Positions 43,596-50,590 of a DNA stretch of 64,000 bases are shown here, in pieces. Position numbers and translations under genes: made by a program. The notes under the pieces are model-generated. The model ran no database searches. It was not told the origin of the DNA and saw only the letters and a list, made by a program, of their open reading frames with translations. The first letter of the stretch is position 1. Every line of letters begins with the position of its first letter. This stretch comes from an uncultured Clostridia bacterium (GTDB lineage: Bacteria; Bacillota; Clostridia; Oscillospirales; Acutalibacteraceae), in assembly GCA_946186245.1 (NCBI GenBank), contig CAMHMN010000004.1, forward strand, positions 1 to 64,000, written 5' to 3'.

Positions 43596-44939
43596 ATGCC
43601 GACATTGCCAATCATTCCGCAGACCGTTACGGTTCACCTGGGCGCGCCGAATGAACAGGCGGAAAACGTGACGGTCGGCTTTACCGAGTACATCAAGAAC
43701 GTCGCCTCCAACGAAATTTATCCGAACTGGCCGGAGGCAGCGCTCAGAGCCAATATTCTGGCGCAGATCACATTCGCCCTCAACCGCATCTACACCGAAT
43801 ACTACCCCAGCCGCGGGTATGACTTTGACATTACCAACAACACCCTCTACGATCAGGCGTTTCAGCCCGACAGCGAGATATTCGGCAATATCAGCGAGAT
43901 TGTGGACGAGATATTCAACAACTACATCGTGCGCAACGGCAGCATCGTGCCGTTGTACGCCCAGTTCTGTGACGGCGTCTACGTGCAGTGCAGCGGTCTT
44001 TCCCAGTGGGGAACCGTCCGGCTTGCCGAGCAGGGAATGAATGCCTTCCAGATTTTGCAGTATTATTACGGCGACAATATCCGTCTGGTGCGGGACGCGG
44101 CGGTGGGGAACAACACCCCTTCCTATCCCGGTGTACCGCTGCGGCGAGGTTCCTTCGGCGACGACGTGCTGATCATCAAGCGGGAGCTCAACCGCATTGC
44201 CCTCAATTATCCGGCGCTGCCGAGAATCAGCAGTCTGACCGGCGTCTATGATTTTGAAACAGAACGGGCGGTGACGGCGTTCCAGAATATATTCAACCTG
44301 GAACCCGACGGCGTTGTGGGCAAGGCGACATGGTATAAGATCAAGCAGATATTCGCCGCCGTCAAGCGGCTGTCCGACATTACCGGCGAAGGTCTGGAAA
44401 TCTCCGAGGTGGAGAGAAGATACACCCGTTCGCTCAGATTCGGCGACAGCGGCGTGGATGTGGAAGCGCTGCAATATTATCTCGCTTTTCTGGGATATTT
44501 CTTTCCGGAGCTGCCGCCTATTCCCATCACCGGCTACTTCGGGGAACAGACCCGCGACGCGGTGTTCACCTTCCAGAAGCTGTACGGGCTGACGGTGGAC
44601 GGAATTGCCGGACGGCAGACCTTCGGCGAAGTGGAAAGAGCCTACCGCGCCGCCGTGGAGGAACTTCCGGCCAATTACCAGAGTGCGATCGGTGAACCCT
44701 ATCCGGGCCGGTTCCTCGTGTTGGGGGACACCGGCGAGAGCGTCACCATCATCCAGCGGTACCTCAATATCATCTCGCAGAACGACCCGCAGATTCCGCA
44801 GGTCAATGTCACCGGCACCTTCGACGAAGCGACCCGCAACGCGGTGCTTGCCTTGCAGCGGCAGCTGGATATCGAGCAGAACGGCGCGATCGGGCCGGTG
44901 GAATGGAGCCGCATCATCACGCGAGGCAATAATTTATAA
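43596..44939 (+). CDS. SpoIID-like protein with three peptidoglycan-binding domains
   Basis: 447 aa, no signal peptide. Residues 1-170 resemble the SpoIID/LytB domain: the family Glu in WPEAALRANILAQITFALNR near residue 48, and CSGLSQWGTVRLAEQGMNAFQILQYYYGDN near 130. Three PG_binding_1 domains follow, starting near residues 180 (RRGSFGDDVLIIKREL), 279 (LRFGDSGVDVEALQYYL) and 373 (LVLGDTGESVTIIQRYL). SpoIID acts as a lytic transglycosylase on denuded wall glycans during spore engulfment. The lack of a signal peptide suggests either a forespore- or mother-cell-located role or a non-classical route; the role is inferred. Confidence 0.8.
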   Translation: MPTLPIIPQTVTVHLGAPNEQAENVTVGFTEYIKNVASNEIYPNWPEAALRANILAQITFALNRIYTEYYPSRGYDFDITNNTLYDQAFQPDSEIFGNISEIVDEIFNNYIVRNGSIVPLYAQFCDGVYVQCSGLSQWGTVRLAEQGMNAFQILQYYYGDNIRLVRDAAVGNNTPSYPGVPLRRGSFGDDVLIIKRELNRIALNYPALPRISSLTGVYDFETERAVTAFQNIFNLEPDGVVGKATWYKIKQIFAAVKRLSDITGEGLEISEVERRYTRSLRFGDSGVDVEALQYYLAFLGYFFPELPPIPITGYFGEQTRDAVFTFQKLYGLTVDGIAGRQTFGEVERAYRAAVEELPANYQSAIGEPYPGRFLVLGDTGESVTIIQRYLNIISQNDPQIPQVNVTGTFDEATRNAVLALQRQLDIEQNGAIGPVEWSRIITRGNNL

Positions 44940-44942
44940 TAG

Positions 44943-45029
44943 ACGAAGAAAAAAGAAAGCGCGCAGCAGAAAAAGGTAAAGCAAAAGATACCCCTTTGCC
45001 CCGAACGAAGAAACACTTACAATTTTGCA
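44943..45029 (+). repeat. Degenerate piece of the dispersed repeat, copy 3
   Basis: GAAAAAAGAAAGCGCGCAGC here is identical over 20 bases to 8597-8616 in copy 1. It is followed by AAAGGTAAA, CCTTTGCCCCGAACGAAGAAA (compare CCTTGCCCCAAGCGGAGAAAA in copy 1) and ATTTTGCAA. The hairpins of copies 1 and 2 are missing, so this looks like a deleted copy. It starts 4 bases after the stop of the SpoIID-like gene. Confidence 0.6.
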
Positions 45030-45031
45030 AA

Positions 45032-45067
45032 AAAACTCCTTGCGGCTTTATCGCGGCAAGGAGTTTT
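45032..45067. terminator. Bidirectional terminator
   Basis: AAAACTCCTTGC, a 12-base loop, GCAAGGAGTTTT, between the plus-strand SpoIID-like gene and the minus-strand ABC permease gene. Confidence 0.88.
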
Positions 45068-45076
45068 CAATTGATT

Positions 45077-45856
45077 TCATACCCGTCTTTTGACGGTCAT
45101 CGGGATCGAAGCAAGCAGCAGGACAACGGAAGAAACGGCCGTCACGCAGACCGCCGCAGAATAATCCGACGGCTGTGCCTGTCCGGTGAGCAATTCCCCG
45201 CTTTGCAGGAGGTAGGAAGGGAGATACTCGCTGACCGTGCCGATCATGCAGAGCATCGTCAACGCGATATACACCGCGCCGATTCCCAGAAGCACCTGAA
45301 TGGCGGAGCTTGCGAAGGATGAGAAGAAGGTAATGCAGCAGATCAGCAGCACGCCGAACAGCCAGAGTCCGAAGGCGGCAAAGGCGGTATTCTGTACCGC
45401 GGAATTGTCCCAGTAATAGTCGTTGTAGAAAAAGGTGATGCCGTAACTCATCAGGTATCCGGCGCTCCACACCAGCAGCATGGTGAATGTCTTCGCGGCG
45501 GCAACCGCGTTTCTTCCCAATCCCTTTGCAAGCAGCGGAATGAGGGTCCCCTTGGAATATTCCGAGGTGAAGATGCCGCCGAACATCACCAGCACCACCA
45601 GCATGGCCATCGGCATATTCTTGAAAAACTGCACCCACGAGTCCATCGCGGTGACGGTGACTTCCGTGACGGTAATGCCGGAGGCTTCCAGCGAATCGGA
45701 CATGGTCTGAAGCAGCCATGGCGTGAGCTTGGCAATGGCGGGATTCATCACCCCAAAAGCCGTGAAGAGGATGACGAGCAGCAGCAGCCTTCCGCTCCTG
45801 CAAAGCTCCAGCAGTTCCTTGCCCGTAAAGGTGATAAAGTGGCGCAGGAATTTCAT
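45077..45856 (-). CDS. ABC transporter permease
   Basis: 259 aa with six membrane spans and the stretch FGGIFTSEYSKGTLIPLLAKGLGR, typical of ABC-2 permeases working with a separate ATPase. Its start overlaps the ATPase stop by four bases, so translation is coupled. The substrate is unknown; such small two-gene exporters often carry peptides, lantibiotics or lipids. Last gene of the MerR-PLDc_N-ATPase-permease operon. Confidence 0.85.
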   Translation of the reverse strand: MKFLRHFITFTGKELLELCRSGRLLLLVILFTAFGVMNPAIAKLTPWLLQTMSDSLEASGITVTEVTVTAMDSWVQFFKNMPMAMLVVLVMFGGIFTSEYSKGTLIPLLAKGLGRNAVAAAKTFTMLLVWSAGYLMSYGITFFYNDYYWDNSAVQNTAFAAFGLWLFGVLLICCITFFSSFASSAIQVLLGIGAVYIALTMLCMIGTVSEYLPSYLLQSGELLTGQAQPSDYSAAVCVTAVSSVVLLLASIPMTVKRRV

Positions 45857-46755
45857 TCGCTGATCACCTCCATGAACATATCCTCCAGATCAGGCTCTTT
45901 TCGTTCAAAGCGTATGACGGAAATGTGCTTTGCCAGTATGCATTGCATCAGCCCTTCCGCGTCGTCTGCGGAGGCATTGGGAAGGACAAAACAGCCGTCG
46001 CGCACTTCGCCCGATGGGAATTGCTCCGCCAGCAAAGCCGCGTGGGACGGGATTTCCGTCAGCACTTCCACTGCCGTGTCGGAGCGTTTCTTCTTTATCT
46101 CGTCAATATCGCCGCTGAGAGCTGCCTTGCCGTCTTCGAGAAGGGCGACGCGGTCGCAGATTCTTTCTACGTCGGTGAGAATGTGGGTGGAGAAAAAGAC
46201 CGAAGTCTGTTTTCCGGCGTCTTTCAGGATGTCGAGTATCTCCCTGCGGCCTACCGGGTCGAGTGCGGAAGTGGGTTCGTCGCAGATCAGCAGCTTCGGA
46301 CGGTTGATCAATGCCTGCGCGATGCCAAGACGCTGCTTCATGCCGCGGGAATACCCCTTGATGCGGTGCTTTTCGCCCGAAAGCCCCACCAATTCGAGCA
46401 GCTCGTCCGTGCGGGATTCGGCGTCCGATGAATTCATTCCGGCGATCTTGCCGCAGAGCGACATGTATTCCCGCGCGGTCATGTAGCCGTAGAATTCCGG
46501 CACGTCGGGCAGGTAGCCGATGAAGCGGTTGGTTTTGGTGCCGCCGTAGGAAACCTTCTCGCCGCAGACGGAAATCTCTCCGCCGTCGGGTTTCAGCAGT
46601 CCGATGATGGATTTCATGGTGGTGGTTTTGCCCGCTCCGTTGCGTCCCACGAAGCCGAACACGCAGTTTTCCGGCACCGAAAGCGTCACGCCGGTGAGCA
46701 CCTGCTTGCTGCCGAAGCGCTTGCTCAGTCCGGCTATTTCAAGCACGTTTGCCAT
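45853..46755 (-). CDS. ABC transporter ATP-binding protein
   Basis: 300 aa. Walker A GRNGAGKTTT near residue 37, signature YSRGMKQRLGIAQAL, Walker B LLICDEPTSALD and the H-loop STHIL. The C-terminal extension of about 80 residues is of the type seen in exporter ATPases of the BcrA/CcmA class. Partner of the permease that overlaps its stop. The small membrane gene before it ends 3 bases upstream. Confidence 0.94.
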   Translation of the reverse strand: MANVLEIAGLSKRFGSKQVLTGVTLSVPENCVFGFVGRNGAGKTTTMKSIIGLLKPDGGEISVCGEKVSYGGTKTNRFIGYLPDVPEFYGYMTAREYMSLCGKIAGMNSSDAESRTDELLELVGLSGEKHRIKGYSRGMKQRLGIAQALINRPKLLICDEPTSALDPVGRREILDILKDAGKQTSVFFSTHILTDVERICDRVALLEDGKAALSGDIDEIKKKRSDTAVEVLTEIPSHAALLAEQFPSGEVRDGCFVLPNASADDAEGLMQCILAKHISVIRFERKEPDLEDMFMEVISE

Positions 46756-46758
46756 ATT

Positions 46759-46974
46759 TTATTCGTCCTCTTTTCCCAGAATGAAATAGAGTATCGGCCC
46801 GACAAAATTCATCATCACGATGACCACGATGAGCCAGAGAACGCGGTTGCCGTGCTTATAGGTCTTGTGGGTGAGCACATGCACCAGCGCCCAGACGAAA
46901 AGGGCAAGCTCCGCCACGATCAGCGGCAGCAGCAGCGGCAGGTATTCCATTAATGTGTCCAAATTCATGTTCAT
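46759..46974 (-). CDS. Small membrane protein (PLDc_N / YxlE-like)
   Basis: 71 aa with two membrane spans around ALVHVLTHKTYKHGNRVLW and the C-terminal VGPILYFILGKEDE. This matches the PLDc_N type two-span domain, found in the small protein YxlE, which in Bacillus lies in the sigY-yxlCDEFG operon next to ABC genes. It may help or regulate the adjacent ABC transporter; the role is inferred from context. Confidence 0.75.
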   Translation of the reverse strand: MNMNLDTLMEYLPLLLPLIVAELALFVWALVHVLTHKTYKHGNRVLWLIVVIVMMNFVGPILYFILGKEDE

Positions 46975-46999
46975 ATGTTAAACCCCCTGTGTATTGGAA

Positions 47000-47731
47000 T
47001 TATTCTCTACCTTTCTCTTCCTTTGGCACCTCCACGCAGAACCCGTGATGTCCGCAGGATGTGCAGGTCAGCCTGCGTGTCGAGGGCGTATGCCTTGCAA
47101 AGAACATCTCCTTGAAGCTCGGCGTGAATACCGTGTGGCACTGCGGGCAAAGATAGGCCGTATGATCGTAGTAATACTTTGAAATCACGATTCCCCACGG
47201 AATGGCAACCACTGCCCAAAGTACGAACAGCCACCACCAGCCCTTCATGATCCACAGAATAATGGCGGCCCATTGCAGCAGCGTGACGGGAATGCCCGAA
47301 ATCAACATCACCGCACGCATTTTCCGGAGCTTTTTCTTGTTGGTCATTGTGTACGCTATGTCTCCGATGGATTCAAAAGAAACCTGCTCCACGTCTTTCA
47401 GATCACGCCGGAGCGATTCCAGCCTGTCCAGCTTTTCCCGACGCTCGCCGATTTCCTCCCTGAGCGTCGCCTCCTGCTGCTCCAACAGCAATGAAATGAC
47501 GCTGCCCGGGTCGTCCTCGGCGAGCATCTGAGCGATGGAATCCAGCGGAAGTCCCAGGTCCCTCAGGAAGCAGATGATCTTCATGCGTTTCAGGTCGCTC
47601 TCGGAATAGAGCCGTCTGCCTCCTTCGGATAGTTCCGCCGGCACAAGAATCCCTCGCGTGTCGTAATACTGCACCGTCCTGACGGTGACGCCGCAGAGCT
47701 TCGCGATCTCTCCTGTCGTGTATTTTGACAT
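47000..47731 (-). CDS. MerR-type regulator fused to a membrane hairpin and zinc ribbon
   Basis: 243 aa from the ATG that has AAAGGAGGT at the right spacing. Residues 1-70 are a MerR helix-turn-helix with wing (YTTGEIAKLCGVTVRTVQYYDTRG, RRLYSESDLKRM). A coiled coil to about 120 follows. Then two membrane spans (about 148-182) replace the usual ligand domain. After that comes a zinc-ribbon-like region with CPQCHTVF and CTSCGHHG. A membrane-tethered MerR protein could sense envelope or membrane stress and switch on the ABC transporter downstream. The palindrome at 47786-47799 is its likely operator. Confidence 0.85.
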   Translation of the reverse strand: MSKYTTGEIAKLCGVTVRTVQYYDTRGILVPAELSEGGRRLYSESDLKRMKIICFLRDLGLPLDSIAQMLAEDDPGSVISLLLEQQEATLREEIGERREKLDRLESLRRDLKDVEQVSFESIGDIAYTMTNKKKLRKMRAVMLISGIPVTLLQWAAIILWIMKGWWWLFVLWAVVAIPWGIVISKYYYDHTAYLCPQCHTVFTPSFKEMFFARHTPSTRRLTCTSCGHHGFCVEVPKEEKGRE

Positions 47732-47785
47732 AGCTGTCACCTCCTTTGCCCTTAGAATACCCCATTACGCGGCGTCACAAGCAAT

Positions 47786-47799
47786 ACCTTACGTAAGGT
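47786..47799 (-). promoter_or_regulatory. Palindromic operator of the MerR operon
   Basis: ACCTTACGTAAGGT is a perfect 14-bp palindrome of the type bound by MerR-family dimers. On the minus strand it is directly followed by TTGCTT, a 19-bp spacer and TATTCT. The 19-bp spacing is the MerR-class hallmark, though the dyad sits beside rather than inside the spacer. About 60 bases before the MerR gene. Confidence 0.6.
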
Positions 47800-47864
47800 G
47801 ATTTTTTGTGTTTTGCGATGATTTACAAATTCCTCATATTCTGTCTATATTCAGTTCACATAAA

Positions 47865-48734
47865 TCACGCGGGGTCGACATGCACCATGCAGTGCTTCAC
47901 ACAGGGGAAGGCATGTTCCACGCTGTCGTGAACCGATTCCGCAATGGCGTGCGCCTCCGTCAGAGGAAGCTCTCCGTCCACCGTGATCACGGCGTCCACA
48001 TACATTTTCGCCCCGAACATGCGGGTCTTGAGTTCGGCCAGCGATTGCACACCCTCCTGGGCGAGAATAATTTCGCGTATGGAATTCTGGGTGGATTCGT
48101 CACACGCCTTGTCGGTCATCTTGCCGATTGCGTCGCTGAATATTTCCACCGAGGCTTTGATGATGAACAGGCAGATCACAAGGCTTGCCACCGGTTCGCA
48201 GATGGCAAATCCCATGCGTGCGCCGATAATGCCGATCATCGCGCCGATGGAAGAAAGCGCGTCGCTCCGGTGATGCCACGCGTCGGCTTTCAGCGCGGGG
48301 GAGTCAATCTTTCTGGCGTAAATAATTGTCAGCCAGTAAAGCCCTTCCTTGGCGGCGATGGAGATAATGGCGGCCATCAGAGCGGCGATGCCCGGCATTT
48401 TCGCGGTCAGATATTCTTTGGAAACCACCAGATCGAAGGAAGATTTGGCGATGCCAAGTCCGGTGATAAAGAGAATCACCGCCAGAATGATTCCCGCGAC
48501 ACATTCCAGCCGTTCGTGGCCGTAGGGATGTTCCTTGTCGGCATCCTTGGCGGACAGGCGGAAGCCGATGATGACAATGATCGTGCTGAATACGTCGGAC
48601 GCGGAATGAACCGCGTCGGAGACCATTGCGCCGGAATGTGCCAGAATACCTGCGGCCAGCTTGCCGACCGAGAGTATAAGATTGACCGCGATGCTGATTG
48701 CCGAAACTCTTTCGACTATCTGCTTTCTGTTCAT
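47865..48734 (-). CDS. Cation diffusion facilitator (CDF) metal exporter
   Basis: 289 aa from the ATG with GGAGGGC upstream. Six membrane spans and a cytoplasmic C-terminal domain. The transport-site Asp and His are in SDAVHSASDVFS and DAWHHRSDAL; HPYGHERLE follows TM3. CDF proteins export divalent metals in exchange for protons. The NiCo riboswitch just upstream implies Co2+ or Ni2+ as the inducing metal, so a czcD-type cobalt/nickel role is inferred. Confidence 0.92.
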   Translation of the reverse strand: MNRKQIVERVSAISIAVNLILSVGKLAAGILAHSGAMVSDAVHSASDVFSTIIVIIGFRLSAKDADKEHPYGHERLECVAGIILAVILFITGLGIAKSSFDLVVSKEYLTAKMPGIAALMAAIISIAAKEGLYWLTIIYARKIDSPALKADAWHHRSDALSSIGAMIGIIGARMGFAICEPVASLVICLFIIKASVEIFSDAIGKMTDKACDESTQNSIREIILAQEGVQSLAELKTRMFGAKMYVDAVITVDGELPLTEAHAIAESVHDSVEHAFPCVKHCMVHVDPA

Positions 48735-48760
48735 GAGAAGCCCTCCGATCATTCGAGTAC

Positions 48761-48797
48761 AAAAAACACCCGCGGAACATTTTTGTCTGTCCCGCAG
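48761..48797 (-). terminator. Riboswitch-controlled terminator of the CDF gene
   Basis: On the minus strand CTGCGGGACA, an 8-base loop, TGTTCCGCGG, then GTGTTTTTTG. Its 5' arm is also the 3' part of the NiCo aptamer (CTGCGGGACAG), so metal binding and terminator formation exclude each other, giving transcription only with bound metal. Confidence 0.85.
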
Positions 48798-48890
48798 GTT
48801 GATTTTTCTAAAGCAAAGATAGAAAACAAACTGCTGCCTCACATCTGCGAAGCCCGGCAAGTCCGCATAACGCGGATGCCTGTTCAGTAA
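48784..48890 (-). promoter_or_regulatory. NiCo (czcD) riboswitch
   Basis: The leader of the CDF gene carries, in order, ACTGAACAGGCA, a hairpin TCCGC/GCGGA, TTGCCGGGC, a second hairpin CTTCGC-AGAT-GTGAGG, GGCAGCAG, a long third stem (CAGTTTGTTTTCTA pairing with TAGAAAA...CCTG) and GGGACAG. The order CAGGCA, GCCGGGC, GGCAnCAG, GGGACAG and the four-stem junction match the known Ni2+/Co2+ riboswitch. The neighbouring terminator shares its 3' strand. Confidence 0.88.
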
Positions 48891-48984
48891 ATCATTATGC
48901 AGTTATCATGACAATTATGCGGGAAACGCACCGTTGCATCATGTTAGTTGTAATTAACAGTTTTTTCTCCAACTTGTCGATAAT

Positions 48985-49013
48985 ATTTTAGCATCATTAT
49001 TGAGGAATGTCAA
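48985..49013 (-). promoter_or_regulatory. Promoter of the riboswitch-CDF gene
   Basis: On the minus strand TTGACA, a 17-bp spacer ending TGATGC and TAAAAT. The -35 overlaps the stop codon of the preceding minus-strand gene (49010-49528). It leaves about 90 nt before the aptamer. Confidence 0.75.
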
Positions 49014-49528
49014 TCGTTTGTTTCGCTTTTCTCAAAATCTTCAGAATCCTCACAAAATTCTTCCTCGTTATCCTCGTCGTCATTGTCATCCGATTCTTCA
49101 AACCTGAAGCTTTTCATGCCGCAGTCGTACCAGAGAAGCTTTTGGAAGATTGTTTCGGCGTACCAGTTTACATCGGTGACGGAATCCTCGTCGCCGTCCC
49201 ATGTCTTGCGGTTGATGTTGGGAATGATGCTGATTTCACTTGTGTCAGCCGCAAGCAGTGTGATGCCGTGGCCTGTGTCGCGGTAATACAGCACCAATCC
49301 CACCGTTTCGCCGCGTTGCAGCTTCCGGTCAAAGATGGCGTAAAGCCCGCTCTCGGTGATTTCATCCATTTGCCAGTCAAAGCTGTCGCTGTCGCCCACC
49401 GGCAGATATTCGGCATGGTTGTCGTCATCGTAATATGACCAGCTGAGGCTGTTCAGCAATTTAATGAAATCCGTCACGCTGCCCGAAAAATCCGAGCAAT
49501 TCAGCTCAAAGCTCGCTTCTCGCCCCAT
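49010..49528 (-). CDS. Hypothetical acidic soluble protein
   Basis: 172 aa, no signal or span. It begins with MGREASFELNCSDFSGSVTDFIKLLNSLSWSYYDDD and ends in a run of Glu/Asp (ESDDNDDEDNEEEFCEDSEDF). Aromatic residues and DWQMDEITESGLYAIF suggest a folded domain of about 130 residues. No family recognised. Only 24 bases from manA and co-oriented, so it may be the distal gene of the polysaccharide operon, but its content gives no link to sugars. Confidence 0.65.
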   Translation of the reverse strand: MGREASFELNCSDFSGSVTDFIKLLNSLSWSYYDDDNHAEYLPVGDSDSFDWQMDEITESGLYAIFDRKLQRGETVGLVLYYRDTGHGITLLAADTSEISIIPNINRKTWDGDEDSVTDVNWYAETIFQKLLWYDCGMKSFRFEESDDNDDEDNEEEFCEDSEDFEKSETND

Positions 49529-49552
49529 GTCGGCACCTCGCTTAAAATTTAA

Positions 49553-50542
49553 TCAGCAGCTCACGTTAAGGATCTGTGACTTTCCGTGCAGTTTCAGGGG
49601 AATGCTTCCGGCGGGAATGAAGATGCAGTCCCCCTTGAAGAAGGGCAGCATGACGCCCTCTCCGTAGAGCACGCCGCAGCCGTCCACGCAGAGCAGCGCG
49701 TGAAAGCTGTTATGTCCTGTCTGAAATTCCCAGAGCGAACGGTGAATTTCCGTGTTGAGCAGAAGCCTTTCCACCTGGAAATATTTGCAGCGGATGAGCA
49801 ATTCGCTTGCCGCGCCGTTTCTGTATCGGAGCACGCGCATGGGCTGCCTGGGAGCGTCGGAGGATTTCAGATTGATCACATTCATGGCCTGATCGATGTG
49901 CAGAGGACGCTGCTTGCCGTCCTTTCCGACGCGATCGTAATCGTACAGCCGGTAGGTCACGTCGCTGTTTTCCTGAATCTCGGCTATCAGCGCACCTGCT
50001 CCGATGGCGTGAATGGTGCCGGATTCGATATAGAATAGATCGTTTTTGTGCACCGGCACACAGTTGAGATAATTGCCGATGGTTCCGTCCTCCAGAGCGT
50101 CTCTGACTCGCTGCTGGGTCATGTCCTGATTGAAGCCGTAAACGAGACTCGCGCCCCGTTTGGCGTCGAGCACATACCACATCTCGGTCTTCCCAAGTGA
50201 ATTCTCGTGGGTCAAAGCGTATTCGTCGTCGGGATGCACCTGAACGGACAAATCGTTTTTTGCGTCTATCAGCTTAATCAGGATAGGCAATTCCAATCTT
50301 CCCCGGGTGATTTCCAGCGGGTGACTCCCCAGAAAATCCGGACGCAAATTCAAGACGTCGCCAAGCGGCATGCCCTGGAATTCGCCGCTGGAAACGGTGC
50401 TTTGTCCGCTGGGATGGGTGCTGCATTCCCATGTTTCAGCCAGCGGATCCAGTTCTATGTTTTTTCCGAAATCGTCGTTGAGGCGGCTTCCGCCCCAGAG
50501 ATACCCTTTGGCAGCAGGGGCAAGCATAAATGGAAAATTCAT
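49553..50542 (-). CDS. manA: Class I mannose-6-phosphate isomerase
   Basis: 329 aa. It interconverts fructose-6-P and mannose-6-P, the first step to GDP-mannose. Zinc-site motifs: VQVHPDDEYA near residue 100, the Glu in GKTEMWYVL, and FYIESGTIHAIGAG near 172. Short bacterial type I PMI. It is the distal sugar gene of a minus-strand run that goes manA-manC-fcl-gmd in physical order. Confidence 0.94.
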   Translation of the reverse strand: MNFPFMLAPAAKGYLWGGSRLNDDFGKNIELDPLAETWECSTHPSGQSTVSSGEFQGMPLGDVLNLRPDFLGSHPLEITRGRLELPILIKLIDAKNDLSVQVHPDDEYALTHENSLGKTEMWYVLDAKRGASLVYGFNQDMTQQRVRDALEDGTIGNYLNCVPVHKNDLFYIESGTIHAIGAGALIAEIQENSDVTYRLYDYDRVGKDGKQRPLHIDQAMNVINLKSSDAPRQPMRVLRYRNGAASELLIRCKYFQVERLLLNTEIHRSLWEFQTGHNSFHALLCVDGCGVLYGEGVMLPFFKGDCIFIPAGSIPLKLHGKSQILNVSC

Positions 50543-50590
50543 AAGCCTTCGTTCCTTTGCTGTTGCAACAGCTTTACAGAAGCAGGAGCG

